The position numbers and the translations under genes are program-made. DNA of 20,525 nt from NCBI GenBank assembly GCA_905215445.1, contig CAJMPZ010000041.1, positions 1 through 20,525 on the forward strand, written 5' to 3'. The notes under the pieces are model-generated. The model was not told the DNA's origin, made no database searches, and was given only the letters and a program-made list of their open reading frames with translations. Source of the stretch: an uncultured bacterium (GTDB taxonomy: Bacteria > Actinomycetota > Coriobacteriia > Coriobacteriales > Coriobacteriaceae). Position 1 is the first letter of the stretch. Every line of letters starts with the position of its first letter. Shown here in pieces: positions 1 to 6,353 of the stretch.

Positions 1-11
1 GACGCTGCAAA

Positions 12-104
12 CCCGCCAGAGCGGCAATCTGCCTTTCAACTTCGGCGGCATGACCAGAAGGTCAATGCCGCCTTGTTTCAAGGCACCTTGCTCGCTCTGG
101 TGGG
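12..104. repeat. Large nested palindromic element, copy A
   Basis: Two nested inverted repeats are visible. The outer arms are 12-27 and 88-104 (CCCGCCAGAGCGGCAA against TTGCTCGCTCTGGTGGG, one G-T pair and one bulge). The inner arms are 44-55 and 60-72 (GGCGGCATGACC, loop AGAA, GGTCAATGCCGCC, one bulged base). A second copy lies at 3246-3345. Similarity continues outside the palindrome: both copies are preceded by GACGCTGC and followed by GGCGTTGCCTTGGCTGT (130-146 here, 3368-3384 there). It has no coding capacity and is probably a REP/MITE-like dispersed element. Its role is unknown. Confidence 0.75.
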
Positions 105-152
105 TTTTCGCTGTCGGTGCCAAAACACCGGCGTTGCCTTGGCTGTCAATGT

Positions 153-200
153 GGCACTTGGGGACGTTCCTTTTGTGCCGGCACCTGGGGACGTTCCTTA
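153..200. repeat. GGGGACGTTCC dispersed repeat, two tandem units
   Basis: Two units of CACYTGGGGACGTTCCTT occur at 155-172 and 182-199. The two GGCAC/GTGCC blocks between them form a short inverted repeat. The segment 153-183 recurs at 19861-19891 with a single difference, and a diverged unit CTGGGGACGTACTT is at 3397-3410. This is a dispersed intergenic repeat. Similar GGGGAC-type palindromes elsewhere are linked to REP-associated Y1 transposases, but none is present in this window, so that link is only inference. Confidence 0.65.
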
Positions 201-250
201 TGTCAAGAGATTGGTACAAGAGGGATAGGTTGCCTTGCATCAATCTAATA

Positions 251-317
251 AGTTGCGGTGAGATAGTTCTTGAATTGGCCTTTTTGATGGCTAAACAGGA
301 ACTATCTCACCGCAACT
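251..317. repeat. GTTGCGGTG hairpin repeat, copy 1
   Basis: A perfect 19-bp inverted repeat: AGTTGCGGTGAGATAGTTC at 251-269 and its exact reverse complement at 299-317. An inner TTGGCC/GGCTAA pairing lies in the loop. It belongs to a four-copy family (other copies 6283-6353, 9846-9916, 13119-13187). It sits 26 bp beyond the stop codon of the minus-strand coiled-coil gene. No T-tract follows it on the minus strand, so it is not a classical intrinsic terminator of that gene. Confidence 0.8.
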
Positions 318-343
318 GCCTTGAGTGTTTTTTGGCAGCTAGT

Positions 344-2107
344 TTACTTGCTCGCGAAGAGCCCGATCAGGACGATCACGAGGATTACGGCGATGATGCA
401 GACGATGGCTCCGGTGAATTTGATGCGTGAGTCGCGGGTACGCTCGCGCACGTCGTCCTCGGCGGCTTCGAGTTGAGCCACTTCGCGCTCGGTTTCGGCG
501 TGCTCGGCCTTATCGCGGGCCAAGGAGCCTGCGAGCGATTCGGTAATCTCGGGATGGTCGTGCACCTCGGTCGCCTGCTCGATGATCGACTGCGCATGCG
601 CTACATCCGCCTGGGCATTGGCAATAGCCTGCTCCTGCTCTCGACGCGCCTTGTCCTCGACGGCGATCTTCTCGCGCAGTTCGCGTTGGCGCGTTGCGGC
701 GGCGGCTTTTGCGGTCTGCAGCTCGTCGCGCGCGGCATCGGCCTCGGCCGTCACGGCCTGATGGGCACGCCTGGCGTCAGCGATGGGGGCTTGTGCCTGC
801 TCGACGGCGTGCTCGGCGGCCGCGAGTGAGTGCTCAAGATCGGCGGTGATGTGCGGGACATCTTCCTCGGCTTTGCGCAGGGCATCGGCCGTGTCGGAGA
901 TCTGCATCGAAAGCTCGCTGGTGCGCACCGTGTAATTGGCGGGATTCGCCGAAGGATTGCGCTGCAGCTCGGCATACTCGCGGCGCAGCGTTTCGAGTTG
1001 AGCGCGCGTGGCATCGACGGTTTGCTGCGCTGCGGCAACGCCGGCGTCGCGCTCGGCCTGCACCTTGTCGCGGATGCGCTTGGAATCCTCGAGGCGGCGA
1101 ACGAGGCGGTTACCGGTCTCGCGCGAGCTGGCTTCGCGCGCCTCCACGGCATCGAGTGCGGCTTTGAGACGCCGCTCGGTGGCATCGTCCTCTTCTTTTA
1201 TTTGCTCGAGCTGCGCCTTGAGCTCTGTTGCCTTGGCAGCATGGGTATCGCGGCCGATTTCTGCCGCCGCGGCGGCCTTTTGTGCCGTGTCGATAGTCTG
1301 GCGCTGCTCGGCGACGATTTGGTCGTAGCGGCCTGCGATGTCCTGGCGTGTCTTGAGCTCCTCGCCTTGATCGGCGATGCGCTGCTCAAGTTCGGCCAGG
1401 TGGGCACGGGCGTCCGCGAGTGCCTTCTTTGCGGCGTTCATCTCGCGCATGGCCGAGGCACCCTGGGCGATAAAGGCGCCCACGGCGCTGGCGGTGTTTG
1501 AGACGGCGCCTCCCAGATCGCGGCTGGCTGCTGGGGTGTGCAGGGCGGTCGGGTGAGCGGCGTTCGCCGTGCCCGCATCGGGCGTCTGCGGCGTGGCGAT
1601 GCTGCCGGTGCCGCCCTCGACTACGGAAAAGCCGGCAGCGTGCGGGTCGACTGCATCGGCACCAATGGTGGGGTGCTCAAGCTGCAGGAACGAGGGCAGG
1701 GTGCTGCCTTGGTCGGCAACGGGGGTCTCGCCGGGCACGAAGGTCGAGGCGGCCTCGGCGGCCTCCTCTTCTTCGGCGTCAATATCGGCGTCGGCCACGG
1801 CGTTTTTCATCGCTTTGACGGCATCCATCATGGAGTCCATGACGGCATCGAGCTCTTCTTCCGAAGACACCTCGATAGGGCCTTCTGCTTGCGGGGCGGC
1901 GTCCTTTTCGGGGGCGTCGTCCTGAGCGGCCGAATCGTCGTTTTGCTCGCCGGCATCTTCGGCCGTAGGGATTTCCGTCGCAGCGCCGTTATCTAGAGTG
2001 GCGTCGTCGACGTCGGTATCATTGCAGGTCGCAGCGTCAGTATCTGCGGCGACGTCTGCTGAATCATCAATATGCTGTTGAGTCTGGGGGTCCAGCTCGT
2101 CTGTCAT
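344..2107 (-). CDS. Tail-anchored coiled-coil membrane protein, function unknown
   Basis: The protein has 587 residues from the ATG at 2107, chosen because AGGAG (2117-2121) lies 9 nt upstream; an in-frame ATG six bases earlier would leave only 3 nt. I do not recognise a named family. Residues 1-120 are very acidic and of low complexity (many D, E, A, T). Residues 130-200 are Pro/Thr/Gly-rich and look disordered. Residues about 215-380 and 395-560 are Ala/Glu/Arg/Lys-rich heptad-like coiled coil, interrupted by a Pro/Asn-rich break near 384-396. Residues 564-584 form one hydrophobic helix (VCIIAVILVIVLIGLF) with only three residues after it. There is no signal peptide, so the likely topology is a large cytoplasmic rod anchored by its C-terminus. 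It is divergent from the dehydrogenase gene. A scaffold or envelope-organising role is conceivable but unsupported; sequence match to SMC or myosin-like proteins would be compositional. Confidence 0.85.
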   Translation of the reverse strand: MTDELDPQTQQHIDDSADVAADTDAATCNDTDVDDATLDNGAATEIPTAEDAGEQNDDSAAQDDAPEKDAAPQAEGPIEVSSEEELDAVMDSMMDAVKAMKNAVADADIDAEEEEAAEAASTFVPGETPVADQGSTLPSFLQLEHPTIGADAVDPHAAGFSVVEGGTGSIATPQTPDAGTANAAHPTALHTPAASRDLGGAVSNTASAVGAFIAQGASAMREMNAAKKALADARAHLAELEQRIADQGEELKTRQDIAGRYDQIVAEQRQTIDTAQKAAAAAEIGRDTHAAKATELKAQLEQIKEEDDATERRLKAALDAVEAREASSRETGNRLVRRLEDSKRIRDKVQAERDAGVAAAQQTVDATRAQLETLRREYAELQRNPSANPANYTVRTSELSMQISDTADALRKAEEDVPHITADLEHSLAAAEHAVEQAQAPIADARRAHQAVTAEADAARDELQTAKAAAATRQRELREKIAVEDKARREQEQAIANAQADVAHAQSIIEQATEVHDHPEITESLAGSLARDKAEHAETEREVAQLEAAEDDVRERTRDSRIKFTGAIVCIIAVILVIVLIGLFASK

Positions 2108-2140
2108 AGGCATGTGCTCCTCATCGTTGTTTGTCACCCT

Positions 2141-2146
2141 ATGATA
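2141..2146 (-). promoter_or_regulatory. Possible -10 element of the coiled-coil gene
   Basis: On the minus strand TATCAT lies 33 nt upstream of the chosen start, a plausible distance for a short leader. No convincing -35 hexamer is seen 16-18 bp upstream. The 294-bp divergent interval 2108-2401 holds nothing else I can support. Confidence 0.25.
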
Positions 2147-2401
2147 AAGTCTCGCGCCGACATCCCGCGCCCCGCAGCAAAGTTTCAAAACGTGTTCGAT
2201 GACTCGCTTGGATAGCAAAAATTCATCCTCTAAAGTCAGTTTACGCTTGACATTCCCTTCGCCGAATGACGTTGCGCCGTTCGCCTGCTGCGGTCTTTAT
2301 TTTTCACTTGAACACGCTAAAGTTGCATTTCAGCTTTTGGCGCGTGAAGTTGGATACGCGCAGTCGGCGGGTGTGCCCGTCGCGATTCGAAAGGACTTTG
2401 T

Positions 2402-3202
2402 ATGGGACTTTTCACTGGTAAGACCGTGATCGTCACCGGCGGCGGCAAGGCCACGCTCAAGGACGGTTCCGCTGGCTCCATCGGTTACGGCATCGATATC
2501 GCTTTTGCCAAGGAGGGCGCAAACCTCGTCATTACCGGCCGCAACGTTGCCAAGCTCGAGGCTGCCAAGGAGTCCCTCGAGGCCGACTACGGCGTCAAGG
2601 TTCTGCCTGTTCAGGCCGATGTCTCGGCTGGTCAGGACAACGAGGCCGTCGTCCAGAACGTCATCGACAAGGCCATCGAGGAGTTCGGCCGCATCGACGC
2701 CGTCGTCAACAATGCCCAGGCCAGCGCTTCGGGCGTGACCATTGCCGATCACACCATGGACCAGTTTAACCTGGCCATTTACTCCGGCCTGTATGCCACC
2801 TATCTGTACATGCAGAAGGCCTATCCGCACCTGAAGGAGACCAAGGGTTCCGTGGTCAACTTTGCCTCGGGCGCCGGTCTGTTTGGCAACTACGGCCAGT
2901 GCAGCTACGCCGCCGCCAAGGAAGGCATCCGCGGCTTGACCCGCGTTGCCGCCAACGAGTGGGGCAAGGACGGCATCAACGTCAACATCGTGTGCCCGCT
3001 TGCTTGGACCGCTGCGCTCGAGAACTTCCAGGATGCCTATCCCGAGGCGTTCAAGGCCAACGTCCATATGCCGCCGGCGGGTCATTACGGCGACGTCGAG
3101 AAGGAGATCGGCCGCGTGGTCGTTCAGCTCTGCGGCCCCGACTTTAAGTACATGAACGGTGAGACCGTCACCCTCGAGGGTGGCATGGGCCAGCGGCCTT
3201 AG
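2402..3202 (+). CDS. Short-chain dehydrogenase, probable 12-alpha-hydroxysteroid dehydrogenase
   Basis: This is a 266-residue classical SDR, cytoplasmic, expected to oxidise the 12-alpha-hydroxyl of bile acids to 12-oxo with NAD(P). Visible features are a Rossmann glycine-rich loop (TGGGK at 12-16 continuing to GSIGYG at 25-30), TGRN at 45-48 whose Arg47 suggests NADP preference, NNAQ at 103-106, catalytic Ser156, and the YxxxK pair Tyr169/Lys173. From memory, the NNAQASASG, YSGLYA, NFASGAGLFGN and QCSYAAAKEGIRGL blocks and the C-terminal GGMGQRP closely match the characterised clostridial 12-alpha-HSDH. The cofactor loop carries about seven extra residues (around 18-24) compared with that enzyme. 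The RBS is AAAGGA at 2390-2395, 6 nt before ATG. It stands alone and is followed by a hairpin at 3205-3232. Substrate is inferred from similarity; another hydroxysteroid or sugar alcohol is possible. Confidence 0.85.
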   Translation: MGLFTGKTVIVTGGGKATLKDGSAGSIGYGIDIAFAKEGANLVITGRNVAKLEAAKESLEADYGVKVLPVQADVSAGQDNEAVVQNVIDKAIEEFGRIDAVVNNAQASASGVTIADHTMDQFNLAIYSGLYATYLYMQKAYPHLKETKGSVVNFASGAGLFGNYGQCSYAAAKEGIRGLTRVAANEWGKDGINVNIVCPLAWTAALENFQDAYPEAFKANVHMPPAGHYGDVEKEIGRVVVQLCGPDFKYMNGETVTLEGGMGQRP

Positions 3203-3204
3203 GG

Positions 3205-3232
3205 GTTACGCGGTTTTACCAAACCGCGTAAC
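3205..3232 (+). terminator. Perfect 12-bp hairpin after the dehydrogenase
   Basis: GTTACGCGGTTT (3205-3216), loop TACC, then AAACCGCGTAAC (3221-3232), starting two bases after the stop codon. The position suggests a terminator or mRNA 3' stabiliser, but no T-tract follows. The left half of the same hairpin occurs directly after the stop codon of the dipeptidase gene (13098-13110). Confidence 0.55.
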
Positions 3233-3245
3233 GGCTCGACGCTGC

Positions 3246-3345
3246 GCGGTCACCAGAGCGACAACTTGTCATTCAAAGAGGGCGGCATGACCAGAAGGTC
3301 TATGCCGCCCTCTTTTCATGCCAATTTGTTCGCTCTGGCGACCGC
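3246..3345. repeat. Large nested palindromic element, copy B
   Basis: Outer arms are 3246-3264 and 3326-3345 (GCGGTCACCAGAGCGACAA against TTGTTCGCTCTGGCGACCGC, one mismatch, one bulge). Inner arms are 3277-3292 and 3297-3313 around the loop AGAA. It matches copy A (12-104) in the CCAGAGCG and GGCGGCATGACC cores. The outer flanks have changed in both arms together (CCCG/TGGG in A, GGTC/GACC in B), which preserves pairing. It is followed by the shared GGCGTTGCCTTGGCTGT block and a diverged GGGGACGT repeat at 3397-3410. Confidence 0.75.
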
Positions 3346-3471
3346 TCGCTGACGTTGCTAGAACATCGGCGTTGCCTTGGCTGTTGGATGTAGTCGCTGG
3401 GGACGTACTTAAACGACTATGGCCCCTTTGCACCAGTTTCTGTCGAGTCGGTGCTCCTTGCGGGTTGCCCG

Positions 3472-3477
3472 TATAAT
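3472..3477 (+). promoter_or_regulatory. Consensus -10 element upstream of tgt
   Basis: TATAAT matches the sigma-70 -10 consensus and lies 37 nt before the tgt start, giving a leader of roughly 30 nt. The -35 region is weak, so this is a tentative promoter. Confidence 0.45.
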
Positions 3478-3514
3478 GGTTTGCGTATGAACCGCAACCA
3501 AGGAGTTCCAGTTT

Positions 3515-4654
3515 ATGGACCAGAGCCTTTTTAAATTCGACCTGATCGCCGAGGACCCGACGACGCACGCGCGTGCCGGCGTACTGCACACCCCGCACGG
3601 CGATATCGAGACGCCAATCTTTATGCCCGTGGGCACCAAGGCAAACGTCAAGGGTATTCCTACCGAGACCGTCAAACAGCTCGGCGCCCAGATCGTGCTT
3701 GCCAACACCTATCACCTGTCCATGCGTCCCGGCGAGGACACCATTGCCGAGCTGGGCGGCCTGCACAAGTTTATGAACTGGCACGGCCCCATTCTTACCG
3801 ATTCGGGCGGCTTCCAGGTGTTCAGCCACAACGACGCCGTCAAGCTCACCGACGAGGGCGTGCGCTTTATCGTCAACGACTACGACGGCCGCCACGTGTT
3901 CTGGACGCCCGAGGACAACATGGAAATCGCCATGAAGCTCGGCTCCGATATCTGCATGCAGCTCGACCAGTGCCCGGGCTATCCCGCCACGCGCGCCTAC
4001 GTCGAGCGCGCCGTTGAGCTGTCGAGTATGTGGGCCGAGCGCTGCTATAAGGCGCATACCCGCGATGACCAGGCGCTCTTTGGCATCGTCCAAGGCGGCA
4101 TGCACCTGGACCTGCGCCTGCGCTCGCTGCGCCATCTGGAGGAGTGCGGCGACTTCCCGGGTTACGGCATCGGCGGCTATTCGGTGGGCGAAGACCACGA
4201 GACCATGTTCGAGACGCTGGCACCGCTGGTTTCCGAGTACATGCCTAAGCACAAGCCGCGCTACCTCATGGGCGTCGGCAACCCTACCACGCTCGTGCGC
4301 GGCGTTGGCGTGGGCATCGACATGTTCGACTGCGTGCTGCCGACGCGCACCGGCCGCATGGGTACGGCGTTCTCCAGTGAAGGTCGCCTTAACTTCCGCA
4401 ACGCGCGCTTTGCGCACGACGACGGCCCCATCGACCCCACCTGCACCTGCCCGGTGTGCACGGGCGGCTACAGCCGTGCGCTCATCCGTCACATGGTCAC
4501 GCAGAAGGAGATGCTCGGCGGTATTCTGCTGTCGATGCACAACATTTACTACCTGCTCAACCTTATGCAGCGTGCCCGTCAGGCCATTATCGAGGGCCGC
4601 TACGGCGCGTTTGTGAGCGACTGGATGAACAGTCCTGCGGCGGTGGATTACTAA
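3515..4654 (+). CDS. tgt: tRNA-guanine transglycosylase (Tgt)
   Basis: This 379-residue cytoplasmic enzyme exchanges guanine 34 in the anticodon of GUN tRNAs for the queuosine precursor preQ1 (or salvaged queuine). The full-length TIM-barrel family pattern is present: TDSGGFQVFS with general-acid Asp96, FGIVQGG at 189-195, GIGGYSVGE at 218-226, GIDMFDCVLPTR with nucleophile Asp272, RNARF at 295-299, and a zinc site Cys310, Cys312, Cys315 with His342. Val224 matches the bacterial preQ1-type pocket, where eukaryotic queuine enzymes have Gly. The start is supported by AAGGAG (3500-3505) 9 nt upstream. No other queuosine genes are in the window, so whether the cell makes preQ1 or salvages a precursor cannot be told. 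A terminator follows at 4727-4773. Confidence 0.97.
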   Translation: MDQSLFKFDLIAEDPTTHARAGVLHTPHGDIETPIFMPVGTKANVKGIPTETVKQLGAQIVLANTYHLSMRPGEDTIAELGGLHKFMNWHGPILTDSGGFQVFSHNDAVKLTDEGVRFIVNDYDGRHVFWTPEDNMEIAMKLGSDICMQLDQCPGYPATRAYVERAVELSSMWAERCYKAHTRDDQALFGIVQGGMHLDLRLRSLRHLEECGDFPGYGIGGYSVGEDHETMFETLAPLVSEYMPKHKPRYLMGVGNPTTLVRGVGVGIDMFDCVLPTRTGRMGTAFSSEGRLNFRNARFAHDDGPIDPTCTCPVCTGGYSRALIRHMVTQKEMLGGILLSMHNIYYLLNLMQRARQAIIEGRYGAFVSDWMNSPAAVDY

Positions 4655-4726
4655 GAGCCGCGACCGCTGACCGATGCCTTGCAAGCACTTGATGCATCGT
4701 GGGTACCATACCGAATAGTTGATGTT

Positions 4727-4773
4727 CGGGCGGGTGTTTGACGCATGGCGTCGACCCCGCCCGTTTCTATTTT
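4727..4773 (+). terminator. Intrinsic terminator of tgt
   Basis: CGGGCGGG (4727-4734) pairs with CCCGCCCG (4756-4763), with an inner GACGC/GCGTC pairing, followed by TTTCTATTTT. The ribosome binding site of the next gene begins a few bases later. The terminator may therefore be partial and set the level of read-through. Confidence 0.75.
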
Positions 4774-4787
4774 CGATAGGAGTGCCC

Positions 4788-5546
4788 ATGATTAAGAATG
4801 AGAACGTCGAGGGCGAGCCGGCTTACGACGAGACGTACCGGCGCGGTCCCGTGGTCATGCGCGGCCCCATGATTCCCAAGGACAACACCTACGCCAACCT
4901 GCTGGCACCCGAGGACTCGACCGACTGGTTGCACACCGACCCCTGGCGCGTGCTGCGCATTCAGGCAGAGTTCGTCGATGGCTTTGGCGCGCTTGCCGAG
5001 CTTGGTCCTGCGGTGACCATCTTCGGCAGTGCCCGCACGCCCAAGACAGATCCGCTCTACAAGGCGGCTCGCACGGTCGGTCGCAAAATCGCCCAACGCG
5101 GCGTGGCGGTTATCACCGGCGGTGGCCCCGGCGTCATGGAGGCGGCCAACAGGGGAGCGGCGAGCGTGAACGGCAAGTCGGTCGGCTTGGGTATCGAGCT
5201 TCCGCACGAACACGGGCTCAACAAATACGTGAACCTCGGCATGGATTTTCGTTACTTCTTTGTGCGCAAGACCATGTTCGTCAAATACAGCTCGGGCGCC
5301 ATCGTGTTTCCCGGCGGCTTTGGCACGCTCGACGAGATGTTCGAGGTGCTCACGCTGGTGCAGACGCACAAGGTCAAGCGTATGCCGCTCGTTTTGGTGG
5401 GCACCGAGTACTGGCAGGGCCTGTTCGATTGGCTCAACGGCCCGGTGATGGACGCCGGTATGATTAGCCCGCTCGATCCGGAGCTGGTGCACATTACCGA
5501 CGACCTCAACGAGGCCGTCGATATCGCCCTGAGCGGGCTGATGTAG
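4788..5546 (+). CDS. LOG-family nucleotide 5'-monophosphate hydrolase (TIGR00730-like)
   Basis: A 252-residue cytoplasmic Rossmann-fold protein of the LOG ('lysine decarboxylase-like') family. Members cleave the N-glycosidic bond of cytokinin riboside or other nucleoside 5'-monophosphates, releasing base and ribose 5-phosphate. Visible motifs are FGSAR at 79-83, GGGPGVMEAANRG at 111-123, the family active-site Arg160/Lys161, and PGGFGTLDE at 175-183. About 70 residues precede the Rossmann core, longer than minimal members. The start ATG at 4788 is preceded by AGGAG (4778-4782) with 5 nt spacing; the frame is open further upstream, but that part overlaps the tgt terminator. A housekeeping nucleotide-salvage role is likely; the older label 'lysine decarboxylase' is not supported by the sequence. 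Confidence 0.9.
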   Translation: MIKNENVEGEPAYDETYRRGPVVMRGPMIPKDNTYANLLAPEDSTDWLHTDPWRVLRIQAEFVDGFGALAELGPAVTIFGSARTPKTDPLYKAARTVGRKIAQRGVAVITGGGPGVMEAANRGAASVNGKSVGLGIELPHEHGLNKYVNLGMDFRYFFVRKTMFVKYSSGAIVFPGGFGTLDEMFEVLTLVQTHKVKRMPLVLVGTEYWQGLFDWLNGPVMDAGMISPLDPELVHITDDLNEAVDIALSGLM

Positions 5547-5574
5547 GGCGAGCGCGCCTGTCGTTGTAGTGACG

Positions 5575-5614
5575 AGAAGGCAGACTGATGCTATTTAACA
5601 TCAGTCTGCCTTCT
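5575..5614. promoter_or_regulatory. Perfect 16-bp palindrome before the toxin-antitoxin operon
   Basis: AGAAGGCAGACTGATG (5575-5590) and its exact reverse complement (5599-5614) flank the 8-base spacer CTATTTAA. It lies 28 bp after the LOG stop and 45 bp before the antitoxin start, just upstream of a -10-like TATACT (5623-5628), so it overlaps the expected -35 region. RelB/DinJ antitoxins bind palindromes in their own promoter, so this may be the autoregulatory operator. It could equally be a terminator of the LOG gene, though no T-tract follows. Confidence 0.6.
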
Positions 5615-5622
5615 AAACTGGG

Positions 5623-5628
5623 TATACT
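5623..5628 (+). promoter_or_regulatory. Possible -10 of the toxin-antitoxin operon
   Basis: TATACT lies 31 nt before the antitoxin ATG and directly downstream of the 16-bp palindrome. The -35 hexamer would fall inside the palindrome's right arm, which fits repression by the antitoxin, but is not a good consensus match. Confidence 0.4.
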
Positions 5629-5659
5629 GATGCAAAAGACGAGAGCGAGGAGGTCGCGT

Positions 5660-5959
5660 ATGTCTACTGCAACGGTTAAGCCTACGACGGTTCGCATCGA
5701 AGAGGGGCTCAAGGAACAGGCGACTGAGTTCTTGGATACAGTTGGCCTGAGTCTCAATTCGTATCTCAACCTTGCTGTTCGGCAGCTGGTAAATCAGCGA
5801 AAGATTCCGTTTGAGATTGTGGGTCGGCCCGAAGTTCCCAACGAGGCGACGAGGCGCGCCATGGTGATTGCCGAGGCTCATGAGTTGGGGATTCTGCCAG
5901 ACGACAGCCCGTCATTCAATAACGCTGATGAGCTTATATCGTTCCTCGATGAGGACTAG
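5660..5959 (+). CDS. RelB/DinJ-family antitoxin
   Basis: A 99-residue protein whose N-terminal half (TVRIEEGLKEQATEFLDTVG followed by LSLNSYLNLAVRQLV) is the ribbon-helix-helix DNA-binding fold of RelB/DinJ antitoxins. This half dimerises and represses its own promoter, and the acidic C-terminus (ELISFLDED) would wrap the toxin. The ATG at 5660 is preceded by AGGAGG (5648-5653) with 6 nt spacing; upstream in-frame ATGs lie in or next to the palindrome and lack such a site. The toxin starts two bases after the stop codon, so the pair is surely co-transcribed and probably translationally coupled. This is a type II module at the left edge of the accessory island. Confidence 0.9.
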   Translation: MSTATVKPTTVRIEEGLKEQATEFLDTVGLSLNSYLNLAVRQLVNQRKIPFEIVGRPEVPNEATRRAMVIAEAHELGILPDDSPSFNNADELISFLDED

Positions 5960-5961
5960 CG

Positions 5962-6270
5962 ATGTTTGAGATTAAAGTCGAGGCTCAGTTTAAGGCGGAT
6001 TACAAACGGACGACGCGCATCCATCCGCAGCTAAAAACCGAGTTTAAGGCGGCAGTCGCAGAGCTTGCAGCTCGCGGCTCGCTTCCCGCGGAATATGGCG
6101 CCCATGAGCTTTCAAACCCGGGCGGCAATTACAACGGCCACATCGATTTCCATCTATCCGATGGGTTGGTCGATGTGGTCGTTCTGTACTTGCCGCATAA
6201 GACTAATCCTGTGATCCGACTGGTCAGAATGGGCTCGCATGAGGAACTGTTCCGGGGCCCGCAGGGCTGA
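5962..6270 (+). CDS. YafQ-type mRNA interferase toxin
   Basis: A 102-residue basic protein of the RelE/YafQ fold, which cleaves mRNA on the ribosome when freed from its antitoxin. It aligns by eye with E. coli YafQ: an N-terminal FKADYKR segment, then His48 (GAHEL), GHIDFH with His64, Asp67, the VVVLY strand, and a C-terminal RMGSHEELF with His93. These correspond to the YafQ catalytic histidines and aspartate (H50, H63, D67, H87), so it should be active. Length is normal for the family. It ends 64 bp before the stop of the convergent primase-helicase gene; a palindromic repeat (6283-6353) spans that junction. Confidence 0.9.
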   Translation: MFEIKVEAQFKADYKRTTRIHPQLKTEFKAAVAELAARGSLPAEYGAHELSNPGGNYNGHIDFHLSDGLVDVVVLYLPHKTNPVIRLVRMGSHEELFRGPQG

Positions 6271-6282
6271 TTGCCGATTTCT

Positions 6283-6353
6283 AAGTTGCGGTGGAATAGG
6301 GATTGATTTGCGGCTGATAAGCCAAAAACAGTCCCTATTCCACCGCAAGTGGT
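6283..6353. repeat. GTTGCGGTG hairpin repeat, copy 2
   Basis: The 17-bp arms TTGCGGTGGAATAGGGA (6286-6302) and TCCCTATTCCACCGCAA (6332-6348) are perfectly complementary, with GGC/GCC pairing in the loop. The unit AAGTTGCGG...AAGTGGT is 71 bp long and matches copy 3 (9846-9916) except for one arm base and part of the loop, in the same orientation. The right arm lies inside the 3' end of the primase-helicase gene and supplies its last residues (LAVE) and TAG stop. Confidence 0.85.

Noticed and set aside
251..317. Hairpin repeats considered as a CRISPR array or riboswitch
   Set aside because: The copies are kilobases apart with no regular spacers and no cas genes, and they lie mainly at 3' ends rather than in 5' leaders.
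50..430. 126-residue plus-strand open frame at the left edge
   Set aside because: It is made of the intergenic repeats (nested palindrome, GGGGACGTTCC units, hairpin copy 1) and the antisense end of the coiled-coil gene, with no credible ribosome binding site.
2247..2252. TTGACA, a perfect -35 hexamer before the dehydrogenase
   Set aside because: No -10-like hexamer lies 16-18 bp downstream, so a promoter call was not made.
3269..4789. 506-residue minus-strand open frame opposite tgt
   Set aside because: Shadow of tgt that also runs through repeat copy B and the tgt terminator.
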